Shown here piece after piece: positions 33,895-42,211 of a stretch of 64,000 nucleotides of DNA. The position numbers and the translations under genes were made by a program. Within the stretch, counting starts at the first letter, position 1, and every line of letters begins with the position of its first letter. The stretch is from Adiantum capillus-veneris. Its lineage: Eukaryota; Streptophyta; Polypodiopsida; Polypodiales; Pteridaceae. The notes under the pieces are model-generated. The model worked only from the letters and a program-made list of their open reading frames with translations. It made no database searches and was not told the origin of the DNA. The DNA is taken from contig CM043957.1 in assembly GCA_014529385.2 (NCBI GenBank), positions 67,541,503 to 67,605,502 of the forward strand. The letters run 5' to 3'.

Positions 33895-34429
33895 AGGTTT
33901 CTAGTCATGCCCGCAGGAGCTATGGAAGGCAATGTAAACCTGGGACGCACGTGGATGTTGGCAACCAAATGCACTATTGATTGGGATACTGGTAGTGTCA
34001 TGAAGCGACCACCGACTCTTACCCCTATCATTCAAGCAAAGTCACCTACGTTGCAAACTCTAGCAAAGTTGAAGGATAGGCAACATTCACAAGCCAAGGT
34101 GGTTAACTCGTCTTTGCCGGCTACCCATGAATCTAGCACTTCAACACTTGTAGTTGCAGCAAGCAGTAATATTGCAAGTACTCAACCTGCACGACCTAAG
34201 AGTACATATCAATGGGTCCCCAAGGCCTTACTTCCAACTACCTCAACCCTCCCATCCATTCCAAGAAAACATTTCTTGGGAAAACCAAGAGCGCACCCTA
34301 GGAGAGTCAAGACCAAATCACGATGGATTCCAAAACAACTATTAGAAGCCCAAGGCTACTATGATGGAAATGAGCAAATTTGGGTACCTAAATGTAAAAT
34401 GTGTCCTTCCCTATCGACAACAAACCCAT
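33895..34429 (+). CDS. E1 second protease, remainder, and WxPK-repeat tail
   Basis: This continues the integrase-protease frame after the TAG at 33892. MPAGAMEGNVNLGRTWML and CTIDWDTGSVM fit the late retropepsin segment (hydrophobic-hydrophobic-G-R-x-W...IDW-x-x-G), so both halves of the fold are present. A Ser/Thr/Pro-rich stretch follows, then three short motifs: YQWVPKALL, SRWIPKQLL and QIWVPKCK. The frame then runs into the LTR of E2 at 34430 and stops at 34540-34542, so the true C-terminus is lost. The tail has no family I recognise. Confidence 0.75.
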
Positions 34430-36144
34430 TGATAGCCGTTTTTTCGGCTCTCTGTAATTGCCATAGTGAGTTATCTCACCCTATCAAATCACTCAAACAC
34501 TGTGGTTACCCTCACCCTTTCACTGTATATAGGTGCGTGTGAGTTAGGGGACTTTTCCCATATCTCCTTACTGAAATAAAAAACCCTCAATTAGCTAGGC
34601 ATTGGGCTAGTTGAGCCAAAAAAATAAAAAATATAAAAAATATAAATATATTATGGCCCATGCGTATGTAAATATTTCTTTGTATATAGGGCCTAAATAA
34701 AAGATTTTTCATAATTATTTTGGTATTTATTTAAATATTTTTACCTAGGTGTGTGTTATTTATGCTCTGTACATTGCCTCACCATTACCACAATTTTTCT
34801 TACCATTTTTCATACTCTTTATTCCATATAGAAATATTTTCATGTAAGCTTCTCTTATATTTGGTGTAACTCCACCCCAACAAAAATCCAAAAAAACTAG
34901 TTTTATTTATGTGTATATTTTTTCACTATTGTGATTTTTCCCTTCCTACATCTATTTTGTTTTTTCTTCTAAAAAATTAGAACACCAAAAATATTTATCT
35001 TTTATGGTAGCCTCATAATGAGAGAGATTTCTTTTGACCCCTTTATATTTTCTCCACTTATATTATTTATATTTGACATGTACATATTTTTTAGACCCCT
35101 CAATATTTGATTTTCTTAGTTGTACTATTCACTTATATCATGATCTCAACAATATCTTCAATTATAGACCTACCAAATAAGGTCAAGGGTAGGTGGCATG
35201 CATACATGCACTATGGAGGGCCCACTCTTGGAGGTATTCAAAAGAATCATCCAAAGAAGGACCCCACAAGGACTTTGTGCAGTGGAAAAAAATAGTCGGT
35301 TTTGCTGAATTTTTAAAGTTCACTTGCTCTCCAAATTTGAAAAGGTGATACAAACAAAAGTTGTAGCTCGTGGGCTGAACTTTTGCCTCAAATTTTTTCA
35401 TATTTTTTTGAGCTACGAGCTCTGAGCTATGATTTTATTAGTGGACCCCAGTTTTCCCATGCTATGCAGCCACACTCTCTCTTCCACTTTATCATTTTCC
35501 TCTTTCACACACACTTCTCCACTCATCATCCCCACCTCTCTCACCACTCCTCTCTGCACCCTACTCACCTTCTCCTCAACCTTGAAGAATAAGAGAAACC
35601 ATGGTGAACTCATACCTCCCACACACAATTCCATTCCAAAATTGACCACCTAGTCTCATTTTTCCTCCTCCAAATTACCCATATCTATCAAAAAAACCAC
35701 AAAATTCAACCTCTTCTCTTAAAAGACACCATCATGGTGGTTGATTACTCAGCTTCAATTACCTTGTCTCTCAAGGAAGGTCAAGAGTGGAGAAAAAATG
35801 TACCATCAAAGCTAGTGGACCGTCAACAAGCGTCAAAATTGGCCCTACTCAAGACACTTGGAGCATCAACCTTGTAAGAAATCCACCTTTTCTTACCTCT
35901 TAAGAGTTTTTCTTCCTTATTTGTATCCTACATGGATACTCCCATTGTAAATATCCAATTCCATTTGTAAATTAATACTAACTCTACTAACACTAACCCA
36001 CTATGAAAAGTCCTATCACCTCCATTTCTCTCCTCTCTCTTTCCCCACCAACTTCTTGATAATTCCAAGCAAAAGAAATTAGATAAATTGCTGAAAATCT
36101 AACCCAACCATGGTTAGAGGAGTAACCCTAGCCTTCAAAATTGC

Positions 36145-36151
36145 TATAAAA
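36145..36151 (+). promoter_or_regulatory. E2 LTR TATA box
   Basis: GCTATAAAAGGAGGG; the 3' LTR keeps it at 45780-45786. Confidence 0.75.
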
Positions 36152-36813
36152 GGAGGGTGTAGCTAGCACAAAAAGGGGGAGAAGAAAGAGCACTATGCGA
36201 TAGCTTGAGAAGCCAAGCTCAACCTCTTGAGAAGGAGCTCTTGAGTGGAATCTCATGGGCATTAGGCATATATATCTGTTGTATTAGGGGTGATTAGCAA
36301 GGGAACTTTATGCCATTGTAAGAGAGAGGGATCATTAAATTGAGAGTAGGAAATCTATCATTTCTCCTACTAGTGTAAGCCCAACATTTGCTGAATCAAG
36401 GAGGGTGAATTTGGACTAAGCATGGATACCTTGTCTCCCTTCCAACGTGAAGTCATGGACAATAATGATGTGTAAGTGTCTTGGTGTTTTATTTAAGTTC
36501 TTGATAGCTTGTCTCCGGGTATTGTTATCAATTTAGCCATAAATCCCACATGCTGTAAGAGGGCGACAGGGTGGAGAGGACTCCCCTGGCCTTAAGACAG
36601 TGATTGGGGTGGCTTTTTTCTTGTGATGTGTTGTGGTGTAATTTACTCAGGCTATGTTGAACAAATACTAATCTCACTTTGATTGGTCATGACAGATTTG
36701 TAAGAAGGCATTAGTGCATCAAGCACCCCCTTCCCCTTCTCTCTCTTTCTTACATATATATATTTATGTTTGCTTGATCATTAACGATACACTTCAAAGC
36801 AGCCCGAGCACCA

Positions 36814-36817
<4 letters not shown>

Positions 36818-36875
<58 letters not shown>
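36818..36875. repeat. (CT)n microsatellite in E2 LTR
   Basis: About 28 CT units. It lies in the part of the LTR that the 3' copy has lost. Confidence 0.95.
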
Positions 36876-36877
<2 letters not shown>

Positions 36878-37142
36878 GTGTTTTAGTGTGTGAGAGTGTT
36901 CCATTGGTGTTAGGGTTAGTGTAAATTCCTTGCTTGTTTGTGGGTTGCTCTAACGATTCTCCTCTTTTGCGTCCTAGTTCGCTCTTAAACTAGGTGGTGC
37001 CCCTTGTGTAGTTGGGATTTGGCTGGGGGTTTGTTGTTTTGGTTTGTGTTGTGTTGTGCCCCAGCCCCATTAAGCAGCACGGGAGCCTTGAAGGGTGTCT
37101 AGAGGTTACTCTTCTTGTTGCCCGCCCCGGACCGCTTCAAAT

Positions 37143-37158
37143 TGGTGCCCCCACGGAG
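37143..37158 (+). other. E2 primer binding site
   Basis: TGGTGCCCCCACGGAG, three bases behind the LTR end CA. It is nearly the same as the primer site of the gag-only element at 21581-21596. Confidence 0.8.
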
Positions 37159-37215
37159 GAGAGGCCTGTGTATGTTTTGTGAAGGCTCAACCTTTAGCAT
37201 AATCAAGTAGCTTGC

Positions 37216-37428
37216 ATGAATCACGAGAATTTGTATGATCCCTTCATTCCCATTGCAAGGCAAAAGGTACACATAATTGTTAGTACTAAGTTGCAATTTC
37301 AGCGAGTAATTCGTAGAATTTTAGGTCCTCTTAGGTTAGTCGAGATAAACACTTCGGTAAATCCTTTTATTTTGCCTCTCATTAGGTACGATATTAGCTT
37401 GGACGTCTATATTTTTGTGTTATTTTAA
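37216..37428 (+). CDS. E2 small ORF A1 (70 aa), unknown
   Basis: First ORF behind the primer site. The predicted protein is hydrophobic and probably strand-rich, ending IRYDISLDVYIFVLF. It is a paralogue of A2: NPFILPLIRY...DVYIFVLF here against NPVILPLINY...DVHVFILF there, with the same stop spacing. Conservation of reading frame and length in both copies favours real coding over chance. No signal peptide or known family; function unknown. Some Tat and Ogre elements have an extra ORF before gag, which is the nearest precedent. Confidence 0.55.
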   Translation: MNHENLYDPFIPIARQKVHIIVSTKLQFQRVIRRILGPLRLVEINTSVNPFILPLIRYDISLDVYIFVLF

Positions 37429-37449
37429 GCATTAGGACATGCATAGGCC

Positions 37450-37668
37450 ATGGATAATGGCCCAGGAATAGAGGTTTTTCCCTTTCATTTTACTACACAC
37501 ATTAGAATAAACGTTGCAATTAGTAGAAAGATCCATTTTCAACAACGAATGGTGTTCATGTTTGGTGCCCAAGGAGTAGGAGAAATTCTTGCATCACCAA
37601 ACCCTGTCATTCTACCTCTCATCAACTACCACACTTCTTTTGATGTACATGTGTTCATTTTATTTTAA
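37450..37668 (+). CDS. E2 small ORF A2 (72 aa), paralogue of A1
   Basis: It starts 21 bp after A1 ends. Shared landmarks with A1 are a basic QxQ(R)-type middle (KIHFQQRMVF against KLQFQRVIRR), the NP-x-ILPLI-x-Y motif and the C-terminal F-D-V-H-V-F-I-L-F. The tandem arrangement suggests local duplication. No known domain recognised. Confidence 0.55.
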   Translation: MDNGPGIEVFPFHFTTHIRINVAISRKIHFQQRMVFMFGAQGVGEILASPNPVILPLINYHTSFDVHVFILF

Positions 37669-37702
37669 AATGAAGTGCAGCCCGACAAAATAGTGTGTAT
37701 GT

Positions 37703-38248
37703 TTGTTTTTTCTTTGTCCAAGTTGTTACCAGAAACAAAAAACGATCATTTCTTCTAACAGGGAATGTGTGTGCAGTGAAAGTTCAATCCTTAGAGATCT
37801 AGCTCTATTACCAATTGAGTTGCAGGAGCAAGTAGTAAGGCGTCTCCCTCATAACAAGAGGGTGGTGAAGTTAAGACGAAAGGTCCTACGCGTGGATTCC
37901 ATTTTCCTCTTGTTGTTGGGCACTAAGGAAGACCGCGCATTCATCCAACTAGTGTGTGCCCTAAGATTGGTAAATAGAGTGAAATTTGGCGTTTGGCGAG
38001 TGCATTTCACCATTGAGGAAGACTCTTCAGGAAACTTGCGGCCGGAGTTCATGCTTCATAGACTCACATTTGGTGAATTTTTCCCTCATTTGCGTCTTAT
38101 TAATAGTCTTCCTTTCGCTTTCAACAAAGGAGATAGGGAGCTATTCAGATCTTGTCTTAATAAAGAGAGCATAGAGAAGATTGCAAATTTGTATAAATTC
38201 TCATCCTTCGCTACTTTCTATGACACTTTGTTCATAGAGACATTGTAA
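37703..38248 (+). CDS. E2 ORF B1 (181 aa), F-box-like start, unknown
   Basis: A frame of 181 codons, 34 bp behind A2. Residues about 38-55 read LPIELQEQVVRRLPHNK, which resembles the first helix of an F-box (LP-x-E-hydrophobic...RLP). The remainder, with AFIQLVCALRLVNRVKF and LRLINSLPFAFNKGD, matches B2. F-box proteins recruit targets to SCF ubiquitin ligases; the similarity here is short and the Trp/Cys landmarks of the rest of the F-box are not evident, so this is only a hint. It sits in the leader before gag. Alternative: an unknown structural or RNA-binding protein. Confidence 0.55.
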   Translation: MFFLCPSCYQKQKTIISSNRECVCSESSILRDLALLPIELQEQVVRRLPHNKRVVKLRRKVLRVDSIFLLLLGTKEDRAFIQLVCALRLVNRVKFGVWRVHFTIEEDSSGNLRPEFMLHRLTFGEFFPHLRLINSLPFAFNKGDRELFRSCLNKESIEKIANLYKFSSFATFYDTLFIETL

Positions 38249-38294
38249 ATCTCTTTATGCTTTTGAATGATTTAACCATAATCCTAAGGAGTTT

Positions 38295-38755
38295 TTGTCC
38301 AGGAATTTTGTAGCACAAGTGGAGTCTTTAAATCTTGCAAACTTGATTGGACTTGATGAGGATGTTCTTTATGAAATTGTGAGAAGGTTGCCTCACTCCG
38401 ACTGTGTGGAACTCGAAGGAAAGGAGCTCCTAGTCAATTGCTACTTTCTCACGGCCTTCGACGAGCATGAAGATCTAGTTTTTATACAAACCGCTTGTGC
38501 GTTGGGAATTGTAGAGCAAGTGCAATTTATCACTTGGGACATGGTTGCTCTTTTGGATCCAGAAAATGAAGTTCTAGAGATTTCTGTTTATCGCCTTAGC
38601 TTTGAAGAATTTCAACCCTTCTTAGAGCTCATCAATAGTCTACCTTTTTGTTTTGATCAAACAAATTGAGACCTCATTGAAGCTTGGATAGCTGAAGAAG
38701 AAAACCTAGAGTGGTATTTTCTTACTTCTTCATTTGCAGGCGAGTGGTTCTAAAT
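38295..38755 (+). pseudogene. E2 ORF B2, paralogue of B1, broken
   Basis: The frame has no ATG (it opens at TTG 38295) but aligns with B1: VLYEIVRRLPHSDCVEL, VFIQTACALGIVEQVQF and LELINSLPFCFDQTN. After a TGA at 38667 the same frame goes on with DLIEAWIAEEENLEWYFL and TSSFAGEWF, which lines up with the C-terminal part of B1. The original B2 therefore had about the same length as B1. Its loss of start and the internal stop suggest decay, or that it was once joined to B1. Confidence 0.6.
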
Positions 38756-38802
38756 CTCTATTGTATCCCTTATTGTAACTCGTGTTGTAATCTTTCATAA
38801 TA

Positions 38803-41103
38803 ATGGAGAGCCAACGCCAAATGTCTGGATATCCTCTTTTCTTTGGAGAGCCTGGAGAGGATGCAGAATTATTTTTAGCAAATTTCAAGATGTCTTGCCG
38901 TATCAAGAGGATAGTAACCGATCAAGAACGTGTAGAAATGTTTGAGGTGGTCCTTAGGAAAGATGCTAGTACTTGGTTTGACTCTTTGCCTGAGGAAGTT
39001 AAGGGGAATTACACAGAAGTTTTGAATCATTTTAAGAGATACTTCTTTGATCCCCAAAACACTCAAAAACTATGGCAAGACATTGTTTCTCATAAGCAAA
39101 AAGACTTAGATGACTACTACTTGTACAAGCAAGAGTTTCTACGTCTTTGGGCTCTATGGATACGAAATTTTTCTAACCCTGGTGATGGTGCAGAATTTTT
39201 AAAGAAGGAGAGGTTCATAGCCGGACTCTTTCCTGACCTTAAGGTAAAAGTTGAGGTGGGTGCACCTGCTACTTTTGATGCAGCTAAAACTAGGGCTGCT
39301 GAGAAGTATAGGAAACTCAAGTGCTTAAGAGGAGAGGTTCCAATAGAAGGTCTTAGACCCAAAGGTAAGTCACAAGCATCAACATCTAGGGAGCTTCCTG
39401 AGGTAACGGCTGAAGTGATTGAGAAGTTAAATGAATCTTTAAGCAGCCTGTCAATTCACCTTGCACAAGCTGTAGGTCCAAAGGGACAAGCAAAGAAGTC
39501 AGAAGAGAGAGAGCCACGAACTAGGAGATTCTTGCAATGTTGGAATTGCGGAGAGTCTGGACATGGGATGTATAATTGTCCTTGGCCCCGTGGAGAGCCA
39601 GGGAGACCTAACTTGAATTACCCAGTGATGAATGCAGGAGAAGGAGCTGGTCAACAACCAAGGCTTCTACAAAGGACAAATGGACCAAGACCACCTCCAC
39701 AAGGGATAGAAGGAGTTCCACCTTTGCCAGATCCAAATGTGCATGTGGTAGAGGTGACAAATTCAAATGAGGTTGACATGGAAGCCAATGGCATTAAGCG
39801 TGGCCGAGGAAAAGGTAAAGAGAAAGAAGGAGTCACATCACAGAGTGACCATGGACAAGGCAAGAAGGCAAAGGAAACCAAGGAAACCAAGAGGACTCGA
39901 CGTCGTATCAACCTCCAAGACTTCCCTCTTGGACATGGTCTGGCTCCGTACAACTTGTTGGAAGACATGAGAGGTAAGGGTCCTGATATTTCATGGCCTC
40001 AATTTCTTGCATTATGTCCACAAGTTAGGAGGGATTTAACAAGGGCAATTAGCACTAGGAGAAAGGTGAAAGAGAGTGTGCCTGTTGTAAAAATTGCACA
40101 AGCTGAAATGAATGAGGACATTACACCGGTGCTAGATTGTTACATCAAAGGGAGATTGGTTAGGAAAGGTCTAGTGGATGGGGGTGCACAAATTTGCATC
40201 ATGACAGAGGGACTCATGCAAAAACTAGGCATGCACATCCATGAGACACCTGAAATTAAGGTCAAGATGGCAAACAATAGCAAGGCTAGGTGCGTAGGCA
40301 TTTGTAAAAATGGTTTTGTGGAGGCCTTTGGCATTAAGAAGGCAGTGGATTTCTATGTCATGTCTACCAAAGGAAATGGTTACCCATTTATCCTAGGGAG
40401 ACCATGGCTAATGAAAATGCGAGCTTTGCAGGATTGGGAGAGTGGAAAGCTAATTTGTAGGAACGACAATCATAAGAAGGTTGTCTTTGACATGAAGGAG
40501 CAACGCCAAGATGAGCTCCATGAAGAATCATCTCAAAGTGAGACGGAAGAAGGTTGGACCGATAGCACTTCAGAAGAAGAAAGTAGCGGCAGCATTACTG
40601 AAGAGGAGTCTTCCATCGAAGTCATGGGGGTAAGGTTTAAGCCAAGCAACCAAGAGACCTCTTGTCAAGGCTTGGAGGAGGTAGGTCCTCAAGAGAACGA
40701 AGGTGTTCAAGATGAAGGGATGCTGGAAGGTATGCTATCAACAACACTTACAAAGGATGAAAGAGAGGAGTTCAAATGTGTGCTAAGGAAGTTTCCTAGG
40801 CTTTTTGCTAAAGACTACACCGACGTGCGTGGGGTAGATGTTGTTCAACACAAGATTGAGTTAAAGCCTGAGGCCACACCTAAAGCTCAGAAGCTACGAA
40901 GGCTAGGAGTTATAAAGGAACATGCTCTACTCAAGGAGGTAAGAAAGCTTCTAGCAGCAGGTTTCATTTATCCAGTGGAGAATTTAGAGTGGGTCTCTCC
41001 TGTTGTTGTAACTCCTAAGAAAAATGGCAAGTGGAGGGTGTGTGTGGATTACCGTCCCCTCAATGAGGCAACAAAAAGAGATCACTTTCCCCTCCCATTC
41101 TAG
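38803..41103 (+). CDS. E2 gag-protease and start of RT
   Basis: 766 codons from ATG. Capsid: WFDSLPEEVKGNYTEVLNHF and ERFIAGLFPDLKVKVEVG. Zinc knuckle CWNCGESGHGMYNC near residue 245 (C-x2-C-x4-H-x4-C). A basic stretch (KGRGKGKEKEG) and KETKRTRRR follow. Protease: GLVDGGAQICIMTEGLMQKL with D459-G-G instead of D-T/S-G, and YPFILGRPWLMKMRALQDW. An acidic linker leads to the first RT motifs WVSPVVVTPKKNGKWRVCVD. A single TAG (41101) after HFPLPF interrupts RT where relatives have a sense codon, and the frame continues unchanged. Confidence 0.93.
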   Translation: MESQRQMSGYPLFFGEPGEDAELFLANFKMSCRIKRIVTDQERVEMFEVVLRKDASTWFDSLPEEVKGNYTEVLNHFKRYFFDPQNTQKLWQDIVSHKQKDLDDYYLYKQEFLRLWALWIRNFSNPGDGAEFLKKERFIAGLFPDLKVKVEVGAPATFDAAKTRAAEKYRKLKCLRGEVPIEGLRPKGKSQASTSRELPEVTAEVIEKLNESLSSLSIHLAQAVGPKGQAKKSEEREPRTRRFLQCWNCGESGHGMYNCPWPRGEPGRPNLNYPVMNAGEGAGQQPRLLQRTNGPRPPPQGIEGVPPLPDPNVHVVEVTNSNEVDMEANGIKRGRGKGKEKEGVTSQSDHGQGKKAKETKETKRTRRRINLQDFPLGHGLAPYNLLEDMRGKGPDISWPQFLALCPQVRRDLTRAISTRRKVKESVPVVKIAQAEMNEDITPVLDCYIKGRLVRKGLVDGGAQICIMTEGLMQKLGMHIHETPEIKVKMANNSKARCVGICKNGFVEAFGIKKAVDFYVMSTKGNGYPFILGRPWLMKMRALQDWESGKLICRNDNHKKVVFDMKEQRQDELHEESSQSETEEGWTDSTSEEESSGSITEEESSIEVMGVRFKPSNQETSCQGLEEVGPQENEGVQDEGMLEGMLSTTLTKDEREEFKCVLRKFPRLFAKDYTDVRGVDVVQHKIELKPEATPKAQKLRRLGVIKEHALLKEVRKLLAAGFIYPVENLEWVSPVVVTPKKNGKWRVCVDYRPLNEATKRDHFPLPF

Positions 41104-42211
41104 GATGAGATACTAAATGAGGTAGCTGGACATGAGAAGTACAGTGTGTGCGATGGTTACTCAGGTTACTTTCAAATAGGGATTGCATTGGAGGATAAAT
41201 TGAAAACAACCTTTATCACTCCTTGGGGTTGTTATGCTTTTAGAGTCATGCCATTTGGTTTGAAAAATGCTCCTGCAACATTCCAACGTTTCATGAATAT
41301 GGTGTTTCAAGCATTCTTTGGAAAGTCAATTAGGGTGTTCATTGATGATTTCTGTATTTATAGCTCAAAATCATTGCATCTACAAAGGGTAGAAGAAGGT
41401 TTAAAGAAGCTCTATGACATGGGAGGTCAACTCAACCCCGACAAGTGCCATATAGGTGAGGATGAAGTAATCTTGCTTGGTCATAAAGTTTCTTACAAAG
41501 GCATTGAAGTGGATCCTTCAAAGGCAAAGGCTCTTATTGAGCTACCATCACCCAGGAGTCTTAAGGAGGTCATCTCATTCATTCAAAAGGTGAAGTATAT
41601 GTCACGCTTCATTCACTTAGCCTCAGAGTTACTTCAGCCTTTGCAAAAGTTGACACAACAAGTAGAATTTGCATGGTTTGATGAGCTTGAAGAGTACTTT
41701 TGTAACATTAAAGCCATTTTGTCAGAGCTACCAACACTCATGCCTCCTTGTTGGGAGTACACATTCTTTGTTAGCTCTAGTGCTGGGAAACTATAGTACC
41801 AGGATGCGGCCCATCTACTTTGCTAGTAGGGTCATGAATGCTTTAGAGAGAGGCTACATGGAGGCAGAACTCATGATGCTTTCTCTCATGTTTGCGATAA
41901 GGAAGTTTAGATCCTACTTGCTCCCAAAACCTTTTGTAATCCCCACCGCAGAGAATTTGTTCCCTTGGGTGTCATCTCAAATGAATCTTAGTACTAGGAT
42001 CTCAAAGTGGATTATGGAGTTGCAAGAGTTTCAATACTCTTTCAAGGTAGAAGATAGTGTGCGTGCACAATTGGCAGGGATTCTCACTTATAGGGTGCAT
42101 GAAAAGGAGATTAAGGTGCCTGAAGTAAAGACCCTACCATTGCCACCACCAAAAAGTATTCCTAATGCTTTTACCTTGTTCTTTGATGGAGATTTTCGTC
42201 GAGCCACATGA
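41104..42211 (+). pseudogene. E2 reverse transcriptase and RNase H
   Basis: The frame continues after the TAG: VCDGYSGYFQIGIALEDKL, FGLKNAPATFQRFMN, the active site FIDDFCIYSS at about 41340, and the thumb and connection segments. At about 41790 the frame shifts by one and some 14 codons found in E3 (EDAIGAMLLQRG) are missing, so the first RNase H is damaged. The second frame (41669-42211) carries RPIYFASRVMNALERGYMEA, ISKWIMELQEFQYSF and the start of the archaeal-type RNase H, LFFDGDFRRAT, then TGA at 42209. Confidence 0.88.

Larger units (their letters stand above)
27513..34429 (+). mobile_element. Ty3/gypsy element E1 (Athila-like), 5' LTR missing
   Basis: Plus-strand gag, protease, RT, RNase H, integrase and an unusual C-terminal protease follow in order. 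RNase H runs straight into integrase with no second RNase H, and the stretch W-x-EKIVNFLVNG-x-P before integrase is Athila-like. No LTR or primer site was found upstream; the palindrome array sits there instead. The 3' side is cut at 34429 by the insertion of E2. E4 (50.4-55.8 kb) is a relative. Confidence 0.85.
34430..37139 (+). repeat. 5' LTR of E2, 2710 bp
   Basis: It starts TGATAGCCG and ends CGCTTCA. 34430-36627 is nearly identical to 44068-46262. The TATA box is at 36145-36151 (TATAAAA, then GGAGGG), so U3 is 1.7 kb. R/U5 holds a (CT)n tract at 36818-36875. Confidence 0.9.

Noticed and set aside
35107-35653. Small ORFs repeated at 35107-35653 and 44709-45288
   Set aside because: They lie in both LTRs of E2 upstream of the TATA box and are duplicated only because the LTR is; no coding signature.
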